Source of the DNA: Cerioporus squamosus
Lineage: Eukaryota > Basidiomycota > Agaricomycetes > Polyporales > Polyporaceae
Assembly: GCA_022592435.1 (NCBI GenBank)
Contig: JABYQS010000648.1
Span: 1-16,129, forward strand
Direction: 5' to 3'
DNA: 16,129 nt
Part shown: piece by piece, positions 1 to 7,696 of the stretch
Layout: the number at the start of each line of letters is the position of its first letter
Numbering within the stretch: the first letter of the stretch is position 1
Notes under the pieces: generated by a model
The model's input: only the letters and a program-made list of their open reading frames with translations
The model's database searches: none
Told to the model about the DNA's origin: nothing
Made by a program: the position numbers and the translations under genes

Positions 1-517
1 CCACACGAACAAATATTAGTAAACACTAGTACGGGGCTGGGCCCTCGTTCCGACACGCGAAAGGCGTACGGTGGCGAGTACATGTACTTACCGTACCCGC
101 GAGACTTGTTCTGTAGGCGACGAACTCATAAGGTCGGCTTCGCGAACGTGTACTCTCCAGGTAACCTTTGTATGTTCTTGAAGTCGGATGGCCTGGTACA
201 GCCCGGACTTACTGACGGTGAGCAGCGTTAGGTGCCGTGCGTACTCGCCAGACTTCGGACTATTGTTCTCAAACGGGCATGTGAGGCAGATATGGCCGCT
301 GATTATCGGCAGGACGATCGAGGGTGTAGACGGGTGAGCCTGCACAACTCTCTTCTGGACCCTATCCTCGCTCGCTGACTTCGACGCAGGAGGCGATACA
401 TCAACGAGCCAATGACGGTGCACATGGCTCAGCGCCCGAACAAGGGTTCCTTGTTCTCTCCCAGAGGCTGACGCAACCCAGGCCGCGGGACTCTCCGAGC
501 TTGGACGCCCGGTCAGG
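1..517. other. Unassigned left flank
   Basis: I recognise no gene here. The minus strand is open for about 170 codons over 88-600, but the translation is a low-information mix of Ser, Arg and Pro with no domain, no membrane segment and no family resemblance, and a good plus-strand TATA box lies inside it. The stretch may be the promoter side of a plus-strand gene starting near 561, or part of a gene whose exons I cannot join. Confidence 0.4.
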
Positions 518-525
518 TATATAAG
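518..525 (+). promoter_or_regulatory. TATA box candidate
   Basis: TATATAAG in a GC-rich context, followed about 40 nt downstream by a pyrimidine-rich stretch (CTCCCAGCTTTCCTCAC) and then an ATG at 561. Spacing and context fit a core promoter on the plus strand, but no recognisable gene follows, so the assignment rests on the motif alone. Confidence 0.4.
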
Positions 526-1611
526 GCCCCCGTCCGACCTCCCAGCTTTCCTCACAACCACATGTTCTCCGCTCTCCCTCGAGGCCCTCCGCCTCCTCAA
601 GTATGGCCACCTACATAGCCCCGTCGCCCTCCATGGCGACGATTATGCATCAGCCCCAGCCTCACGCCACCCGGCGTGCTCGACCAGCACGGCCCGATGC
701 CGCCACGGTGCGCCGCCTCTCTGTTGACATTCGCTGCTCGTCGCTCACAACCTACAGCAGCATCGAGGTCGCGGTGTGTCTCAGTGCGAAACCTGTAGCA
801 CTGTGGCGCGCCATCCCGGTCACCAGCGGCCATAAGCGTGTTCGCCCGGCGGTCCATCGTGACCGCCACCAGCGGCTGGAGCATGCGATTGAGCCCAGGC
901 GTCGGTGCTCCGCTTCATCTTCGCTTGCCTCACCGCGGCGTGGCTGTGTTAGACGGGGTGCGCCGGGACGGATGGTTGCCCTCGCCTCTGAGAGCACCTC
1001 TCCGCACGGACGCCAAAACCTGGAACGTGCCACGAAAGCGGCATGGGTCGGCGACGTACGCGCCGATGAGCACTCACCCGACTCCTCTGCGAGGTCTGCT
1101 TGACGTGGGCCGCCATCGCATGTGTGACAAGGGTAGTGCCTCGGCGTCGCGTCGTCAGCAGGAGGCTGGTCTCCGACCGTAAGTTCTGCCATCTCCTCCA
1201 GCGCGATGCCGATATTAATTCGTCTTAGTTGTTTAGAGACCTCCCTTCGTGCGGCCACCCCACCGGCGTCATTCAGGTCTTCGATGTCAGACGTCAGTGG
1301 GGGTGGTCTGCCAGCAACGAGAGGCCTCACACCACTGCTACCATGCGGATACATGAACCACAAAAGCACAGGACCTTCCCGCAGCCGCCACCGGTCGCGA
1401 TCACCGAGCGACCCGTCTCTAATCGCGGGAAGGTGCGCGTACCACACCTACGTCTATGCTGACCTCTGCAGTCCTCCAGATGCCCTTCCAGCCCGCACTC
1501 GGTTGCAGAGCGCCCCAACAACACCACAACGACAAACACACCTCTCCAAGCCTCTGCCCGGTGTTGCGCGACATGCAAGTCTACCACTATATGCAATCCG
1601 TGTGACACGAT
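526..1611. other. Region without a recognisable gene
   Basis: After the TATA box, an ATG at 561 opens a short reading frame (MFSALPRGPPPPQ) that stops at about 615 unless an intron begins at the GTATGG near 600. Longer open frames exist on both strands (603-1103 plus, 752-1447 minus) but are Arg/Ser/Ala-rich and match no family I know. From about 1440 to 1610 the plus strand is rich in C and CA, as in fungal promoters. Given the base-level errors elsewhere in the window, an indel-broken gene here cannot be excluded. Confidence 0.3.
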
Positions 1612-1965
1612 ATGCCGACATCCCTCAACAGCGACGCCGCCAAACGCAAGGCGTCGCACCCCCAAAACAAGGTACGTCCTCCTCCCGAGTCGCCTTCTCA
1701 GCGATAACGCTAACCCTCTCCTCAGTGTGCCTCAAGTCGTGTGCATCAATAACTTATCAATATTTATTCGTTCATACCGCCCTTCGGAGGTGACCCCTTC
1801 TTCAAGAGCACCTCCGATTCAAGACGGGTGCTAAGCACGCTGCCGGCCGGGATCTCAAAACGCAAGCGAGTCCCCGGTTCAAGAACGGTCCCCGAGGACG
1901 GTCAGCCTTCTGCTTTCATAGCGAGGCTGCTCCTGGCGCAGGCCTCTCCGTGGCCTCGGGACTAG
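1612..1965 (+). CDS. Possible small intron-containing gene, unknown function
   Basis: ATG at 1612 opens a 20-codon exon (MPTSLNSDAAKRKASHPQNK) ending at a strong donor, GTACGT at 1672. The first intron (1672-1725, 54 nt) has a textbook branch site (GCTAAC) and acceptor (CTCTCCTCAG). The following frame stops after nine codons unless a second 54 nt intron (1736-1789, weak donor GTCGTG, acceptor CGGAG) is removed. Removing both gives 246 nt, 81 residues plus stop, ending ASPWPRD. The product would be basic and Ser/Pro-rich, without signal peptide or membrane segment. I recognise no family. It may be only the 5' part of a longer gene. The first intron is convincing; the rest of the model is weak. 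Confidence 0.3.
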
Positions 1966-2194
1966 TACCTGCTTCGGCAGGGAAGCTAACATGCGCCGAA
2001 ATCCCTGGGTGATCATTTCTTCTCTTCACGTCTTCGCCCCCGAGTCTTATCGCCTCTGTAGTTCCCCTACGTGCGGTGGTGGCTTCGTTGTACTGAATAT
2101 GTTAAAGCCCATGTAACGTACATATATCTTGGGACCCCCGAGTGCACTCCAATACGACATATGAGTTACTGGCCAATCGGGTCATCGTCCTTTC

Positions 2195-4310
2195 TCAGGA
2201 TCGTCCGTCAGCCGCAAGGTCTGCTCTATCCCCGCTCCCCTTGTGGAGTGTCCCCTCACTCGACACTGTGCTGATGGTCGTCGCGATGCCGCTAGTGATC
2301 GGTGCACCTCCCTCGCCACCATATGAGGAGCTGTTATCTGAGTCGAATGTGGTTGGACCATTGCGCGCGAACTTGGGATCAGACAGAGGCAGGCCTGTTG
2401 TTGCATCTGTGCCAAAGCTTGTGCGGACGAGCGAGAGAATGTTGATGAGGACCCGAGCGGCCAACATGCATGGAACGCTGTAGAGAGCCGTAATTAGCCT
2501 CGCGGCCATGCGAGGAGGTGCTACGTACGCGTTCAATAGACCGTTGAACAGTATCTTGAACGCGGCGTTCTCGAACCGCAACATGAAAAGATTGCACATG
2601 AACACGACTAGAGGCGTAGAAATATATCAGCATTGGTTCGACGTGTCCACGACAGTGCGCCGACCGTTTACGCTATATCGCGCATGAGCATGAGGAGTAA
2701 CTCGGTGGGGATGCATATCGACGACTCACCAGCAATAGTACATGAGACCATCGCGGACTGGAAAGCAACAGGACGAGTAGATCAGTGAGCTTTCCATGGT
2801 AAGTTAGCTACAGTAGGCTCCTCACAGAACAGAGCAAGCAGTGGTGACGAGGTCACCTCTTTCCTATCCCGAAGGATGCGATATATAGTCAGAATACAAA
2901 GGACGGAGGTCTTACGATAGACATGCGACCGATCAGCGATTATTCGTCCACTTATGGAGACAGACAAGGATTTACCGTCACAATTCCTGTGACGATGGCT
3001 TCGAAGATGGTGTCCGGAACTGCGTCCCATTGTGAGGAACTTTGCATGATAGTTGCACGGGGAACGCAGAGCGCACCAGTAGAGAAACACCCAGTCACGG
3101 GGAGTCCGCTGGGGGCGCCGGGTGAATTTTTGCAACATCGGTCAGTGGCTCAAAAGTCCGCTCACTGTGGAAGAAAGACGGCTGTGGGTTGGGCAAGATT
3201 AACACAGGCTATTACGTGGGCTGCACTTGCGATAGCTCACGCTGTGTGTGCGATAGCGCTTTCACGAGGACCACGATACTACCAAGAGAGTGTGAGCTTC
3301 TGGCGTCCAAGTTCTGCAACTTCTCCGTACACACCTGATGGTAATCGAACTGGGACGATGTCAATGCCTATGAGAGACGAAGCGCGATGATACGTACTTG
3401 TGTACATGACCGCCAGAAACATCAGCAGCTTTCGTGACCTGCGATAGAGGATCCAGACGCTACGATACGGTACTTTCAGCCTACGATTCCGCGGTACAGC
3501 GGCGTAGAACTGATGTTCGAAGACATACCGAAGGGCGAATACAAACTCCACAGACCACCACATAATGGTTGGGAGAGCGATCGTGATATTGGTAGCTGTC
3601 CTGCATCTGCTTGTGAAATGGATCGTAGTTCATGCAAACATCATCCGCGGCAAGGATTCGGGCACACTCACACCTGTGGCGAGCCGTGTCATCAAGTGAG
3701 CGTAGCTTTCGAGTGCACACACGGAGACTTACTGCGGGAGGCAAGCCATCTACAAGGAAGACTGTAGATGTCTTGAGTTTCAGAGATTCAGGGAAGACCA
3801 TGGTCGAACACATTGACTCACACGTAGCAAAGAGGGTTTGTGAGACGATGCCGACGTAACGTATCTATCCGACGCGGGTCTTAGTTGCGTGAAACCAGCA
3901 GTGGATTGGTTTCCACCCAGAGCTTAAGCAGGAAATCGTCATCAGCTTAGGAGTTGGCTGGTGTCGGCGATGCACTCACATACAACAGCTTGCTGAGTTT
4001 CGCTTTCGACATCCAAATCATGTCCACCTAGTGGTAAGCACGGTATTAGAAATTAAGCGGCTCAAAGCACATAATATGAACCTCGTCGCTGAATGTCAAC
4101 ATCCAGTCGTAACTGCGATAAACCATGAGCGAACGACCACAACACTGGAGAATTTGATCTGAATACGTACGCCAGTAGAGCTAATGAGGCGACTGGAGAT
4201 TTCTTGGTGAGTAGTGCACAACTGAACACGGAGTGATGCATACCATCCGTATATACAGCAATGCGAAGTTGAGAGAGCTGGCCGAGCTGACCACCGAGCA
4301 GAGCGGACAT
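2195..4310 (-). CDS. DUF6533-type multipass membrane protein, many small exons
   Basis: Membrane protein of the DUF6533 family, which is abundant in mushrooms and has no known biochemical function. Exons I can place: 4257-4310 (start MSALLGGQLGQLS), 4082-4144 (YDWMLTFSDE), 3980-4027 (VDMIWMSKAKLSKLLY), 3917-3922 (LW), 3822-3864 (RYVGIVSQTLFAT), 3733-3761, about 3529-3600 (WWSVEFVFALR), 3398-3459 (VWILYRRSRKLLMFLAVMY), about 2976-3126 (LPVTGCFSTGALCVPR and DTIFEAIV), 2826-2910 (ILTIYRILRDRKEV, SPLLALF), 2730-2757 (FRDGLMYYC), probably 2665-2672, and 2195-2607 (YSVPCMLAARVLINILSLV, then a Ser/Thr/Gly-rich tail). The order of motifs, an N-terminal (F)SDEV..IW and a late SPLLALF.RDG, is that of the family. 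The parts at 3127-3397 and 3600-3732 are unresolved. The donor at 4081 (GTTCAT) is weak. It could be a decaying copy, but the preserved splice phases favour a real gene. Confidence 0.65.
2665..2672 (-). other. 8-nt microexon candidate in the DUF6533 gene
   Basis: The 122 nt gap between exons 2730-2757 and 2195-2607 leaves the reading frame out of phase if it is one intron. Inserting CGTAAACG, bounded by TAG upstream and GT downstream, restores phase and leaves two introns of 57 nt each (2673-2729 and 2608-2664). The donor of the second, GTCGGC, is weak. The alternative is one intron plus a one-base error. Confidence 0.4.
3917..3922 (-). other. 6-nt microexon (Leu-Trp) in the DUF6533 gene
   Basis: The gap between the exons ending KLSKLLY (3980) and starting IRYVGIV (3864) is 115 nt, twice the usual intron. 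Inside it, AAG|CTCTGG|GTGG splits it into introns of 57 nt (3923-3979) and 52 nt (3865-3916), each with a branch-like CTGAT or CTAA. The six bases add Leu-Trp, giving LLYLWIRYVGIV, close to the usual LLYLxNRY of the family. Phase is preserved with or without it, so family resemblance and intron size are the evidence. Confidence 0.5.
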
Positions 4311-4401
4311 CGTGCGTTCGTATGTGGAGCGAGAAAGAGCAAGTCACACACTCTGGGTGTGTCAGTATGTACGTACTGGGTCGCAGCTGAAGCAATCTGT
4401 C

Positions 4402-4409
4402 TATATATC
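4402..4409 (-). promoter_or_regulatory. TATA box candidate for the DUF6533 gene
   Basis: On the minus strand GGATATATAG lies about 92 nt upstream of the ATG at 4310, a plausible core-promoter distance for a fungal gene with a short leader. Motif and position only. Confidence 0.35.
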
Positions 4410-4410
4410 C

Positions 4411-5135
4411 ACTCGAGGCTGCACTTGTGCAGGCCCTAAGTACACTCCCAGGCACCGGGGTGCCTTGCTTTAAAGTCTAAGTTGATCTATGCCTATCAGT
4501 GAAACTTGAGTGCAGACCATGCGATCGCTATTTCACAGGCATGTCAGCGTAGGGCGTGCTCAGACGCCATGTCCCCGTTCATTCAAACTTCGGGACGATA
4601 TCCGAGTCAGGGAGCCAAGCCCGAGGCGGATACAGTCGGAACCTCGCGGCTCAGCTACTCGTGTATGGGTTCGGGATGTGAGGCAGTGGCCCTACACCTC
4701 AGTGCCAATACCTGCAAAGTCGTGAACGTTCAATTCTTTAGGGATGGACGGCATGTTCACGTACCACTCGCGCAAGTAGAGCCGATGCGGTGCGGACATG
4801 TAGCACACATGGCACACACCGTGGGTTGATTGGAGTCTAAGTAGCGCAAGGAAGGAGGTGCCGAAGATCCTCGAAGTCGCCGACCGGGCAGCTTGATACA
4901 ATTGGCAGACCTGCGAAGGCTCGGTAAGGGATATATTGTACATATGGCATCCTTGGGGCTCGTGTGATGCGATGGACGTCTCTAACACATGTGTGTGACC
5001 AATATTGGAACAACCTGTAAGAGCGGGGAGCACATGGAGAAGAAGTATGGCCTTATCAGAGATGGGTAGACCGATCAGAGGAAGCTCATACCTGGCTTTC
5101 AAAGACACCTCAGCACTTCATATCAGCTTCCTGGC
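4411..5135. other. Intergenic region, nothing recognised
   Basis: Between the 3' end of the GH3 gene and the promoter of the DUF6533 gene, both on the minus strand. Open frames occur on both strands (for example 4506-4829 plus and 4692-5108 minus), but none has family resemblance, a convincing intron pattern or a sensible start context. I also looked for a C-terminal extension of the GH3 protein, such as the acetyltransferase domain known from some fungal GH3 proteins, and saw none. It probably holds the GH3 3' untranslated region and upstream DNA of the DUF6533 gene. Confidence 0.5.
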
Positions 5136-7310
5136 TCAAACCGCTGTCATCTTCACCGGGATCGTGCCCGAGACTGAAGCTTCGCCATATATTGCCGCAG
5201 CGGCCGCTTCCAACGCGGGTACGGTGAACTCGAAGGTTGCGATCGCGGGAACATTGAGTTCGCCCAGAGCGAGGAGGTCGTAGGGGGCGCAGGATGACAC
5301 GGCGACCAGCTTGGACGACCGCTCGCCCATGGCAGCAACGACCTTCTTGAAGAAGTCGACCTGCCACGCGCCCTTCTCGTACCCGTTCCTCGTGGTGAAG
5401 ATAACGGAACCAGCTGCGAGGAGATTTCTCCGCAATGGCAGGAGCAAGTTCGTCACCAGGTGCATACACGACGTGCTCGATAGCGGGGACACGCTGGGCG
5501 ATCGACCTGGCGAACGCGGAGTAAGAAGGTCCGACTGTGTTCCTGAGGTTACCTGCAGCGTCGCGCAGCTGGTCCTCAGCATCATCCACCGCACGGTTGA
5601 GCGACTCCATACGGGGAGTAAAGAGCACGGCGGGCCCGACAGCGACAAGGGCGCGAAGGGGCGCGAGTTGGGCAGGTGGGAAATCGATGCGGCGTACGCG
5701 CGCCTGCTAAGTAGCTGGTGCTCTTGCTTCAACGCGAAGACGGACTCGGATTGAAAGGGAGCGAAGACGTCGTCCCACGATCCTGCGAACTTGTCCTTCA
5801 AAGTAGAGATGCGCGCGCCACTGGTTTTGAGGTCGTCGATCGAGAGCGTCCCCGCATTCACCGCAGCATACGCTGCTTCCAAGGCACCAACATGGCGTTG
5901 GTACCGATGGCAGATCATCACGATGTCCGCGCCAGCCTGGAGAGCACGCACGGCGCCGCCTTCGGAGCCGTACGTCTCGGCCACCGCTTCCATCTCAAGA
6001 CAATCGGTGACCACTACGCCCTGGTAGCCCATCTCCCCTCTCAGTAAGTCCGTGGTAATGGCGCGAGATAGCGAGCATGGCGTGTCATCCCCGGTAACCA
6101 GTGGAAGCGCCATATGCCCCGTCATAATACTCGCGATGTGGTCCCGCACGAGAACCTCAAATGGCACGAGCTCCGTGGCCTGGAGAGCAGCCTTGTCCAC
6201 GAGGATGCGAGGTAGGCTCAAGTGCGAGTCAACGTGAGTGTTGCCGTGACCAGGGAAGTGCTTCGCAGATGGGGCGACCTTCTGGGCAGTGAATGCCGCG
6301 CTGACAGCTTGCACATAGCGAGCTGCTGTCGTAGGATCTACAGGTGCTCGTCAGCCGTCTGTCAGCTAGCATAACGTGAGAAGGCTATCCACCATCACTG
6401 TAGGAACGGATCCCTAGCGCATTTGGGCGATCAGTTAGAGCACAGACTGACCCATCAAGGGAACTTACCGATGACAGGGTTTCTCGGATCCGAGTTCACA
6501 TCCGCAACAGGACTGTAACTGCGAGCCGTGTCAAGCACTGAAAGAGGCTTGCGGGCGATCCGGCTTACACCCAGTTTATGCCCGCAGCTTTTAGTTCTTT
6601 CCCGGTAGCTACAGTCACTTCTGTTGCCAATTCTGGTGATCCTGAAGCCGCCAGAGCCATCGCACCCGGACTGATTGGCTATTAGTGGAATGCATCCACA
6701 GGAAGACTGATGCGACGTACAACTGGGTTCCGGCATCTGGGACGCTGAACGCCGATACGAGACCTGTGTACAACACACCTTAGCTCTGGTCCTAAGTCTC
6801 TTTGCGCAATGCGCTGCCTCGGACGCAGGGTCCAACAGGGGCTTAGTTAAGTACATCTTGGCAACTCACCATTCTCTTGATCGATACCAATCAGTAGCGG
6901 ACGAGGATGTCCAGCCTCCTTCGCAATGGCTTGCAATCCGGTAGTGAGGCGACGGACCTGGGCGATGCCTGGATCATTGCATAGGTCATTGTTTGATGGC
7001 AGTATGAGGAGCAACCATCCAATCGCTAAACCTACTTTGCACGTTTCGCTTGAAGAGGATGATACTCCTGTGAAACCACCCCACTTCAGCTGCCAGCCAG
7101 CATGTGAGGGTCGTCGCTGCGCAAGATACATACCCTAGGTAGTAGTCCTTGATGAGCGTTCTGACGTCGTCACTAACTTCATGGCCATGAAATCCAAAGA
7201 CGAAGTGCTGTATGTTGGCGATGCCGTGAGCGTTTGAGTTGCTCTGGTTTGTCGACCCCAAACCATACCTGGCCGATCTCGCGTCTCTCTTCCTCTGTCA
7301 GGTAAGTCAT
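5136..7310 (-). CDS. GH3 beta-N-acetylhexosaminidase, NagZ-like
   Basis: Glycoside hydrolase family 3 enzyme of the NagZ type, expected to release terminal N-acetylglucosamine from short chitin- or glycan-derived substrates. Nine exons: 7269-7310, 7134-7207, 7036-7067, 6870-6968, 6721-6763, 6569-6670, 6469-6518, 6393-6413 (21 nt) and 5136-6337; together 1665 nt, 554 residues. Start MTYLTEEERREIGQ is followed by FVFGFHGHEVSDDVRTLIK, LLIGIDQENG and YSPVADVNSDPRNPVIG. The acid/base loop KHFPGHGNTHVDSH (about 6225-6270) keeps the DSH dyad, and the nucleophile Asp lies in TDCLEME (codon 6003-6005). There is no signal peptide, so it is probably cytosolic. Two indels compensate: one T short at 5681-5683 and one extra A at 5425-5427. 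The frame between them is shifted by one; read in that frame it is family-like (FTPRMESLNRAVDDAEDQLR). It shares a divergent promoter with the VHS gene. Confidence 0.92.
5428..5683 (-). other. Frame-shifted interval inside the GH3 gene
   Basis: Between a TTT run (5681-5683 on the plus strand as AAA) that seems one base short and an AAA run (5425-5427, plus strand TTT) that seems one base long, the conserved protein sequence is in the neighbouring frame, while the nominal frame stays open but gives Ser/Arg/Leu-rich nonsense. Net length is unchanged, so the C-terminus is read correctly. Confidence 0.8.
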
Positions 7311-7696
7311 GGTAGGGGATGTCAAGGTGCCCTCCGAGGGTCAGGAGAGTGGCACGGCCTCCGGCCTGGCAAGGACAATGCGGTATCTCATCATGTGGTC
7401 GGCGCATGAGCGGCAACCTCACCCCGTCTCTGGTTCTTTCCTGCAAGGTTCTGGCGTGTGTCCGCAATGAAAATCCCCTCGTCCCGTATTCAAACTTCTT
7501 AGCCAGTTTGAGAGAAGGGTTGTGGATATGCAGAAGTAGGAGGCCGTGGACGTACGCTCGGACTGAGACTGCGACGTTTCATATACCGGGCGCTGCTGCC
7601 GACGCCGGCCACGTGGGGCGCATTGAGCACACAGCCTTGAAGTTGCATACTTACATCTGTTCATCGTCCACCACGACCCCCTCGCCGTCGGCTGCG
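7311..7696. promoter_or_regulatory. Divergent promoter between GH3 and VHS genes
   Basis: 386 bp between the GH3 ATG (minus strand, 7310) and the VHS ATG (plus strand, 7697). It must hold both 5' untranslated regions and core promoters. A palindromic E-box CACGTG lies at 7610-7615, 82 nt upstream of the VHS start, and a pyrimidine-rich leader (CACCACGACCCCCTCG) directly precedes that start. No clear TATA box was seen for either gene. The plus strand happens to be open through much of it in frame with VHS exon 1, but the translation is unlike the family N-terminus. Confidence 0.6.
7610..7615. promoter_or_regulatory. Palindromic E-box CACGTG
   Basis: CACGTG in the shared GH3/VHS promoter, inside CCACGTGG. 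This is the binding site of fungal bHLH factors of the Cbf1/Pho4 kind. A six-base match can occur by chance, so function is inferred from position only. Confidence 0.25.

Noticed and set aside
88..600. 170-codon open frame on the minus strand
   Set aside because: Ser/Arg/Pro-rich translation with no family resemblance, and it covers a good plus-strand TATA box. GC-rich DNA often leaves such frames open.
752..1447. 231-codon open frame on the minus strand
   Set aside because: No recognisable motif, Arg-rich composition, and overlapping open frames on the opposite strand of equal quality. It is probably non-coding or a shadow.
4470..4845. Short direct repeat AGTCTAAGT near 4475 and 4835
   Set aside because: Nine bases found twice in about 360 bp of otherwise unrelated DNA. 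This can arise by chance and has no associated structure.
7319..7696. N-terminal extension of the VHS protein upstream of 7697
   Set aside because: The frame is open, but the translation is unlike the family, which begins at MKKLFG. The stretch also holds the divergent promoter and both leaders.
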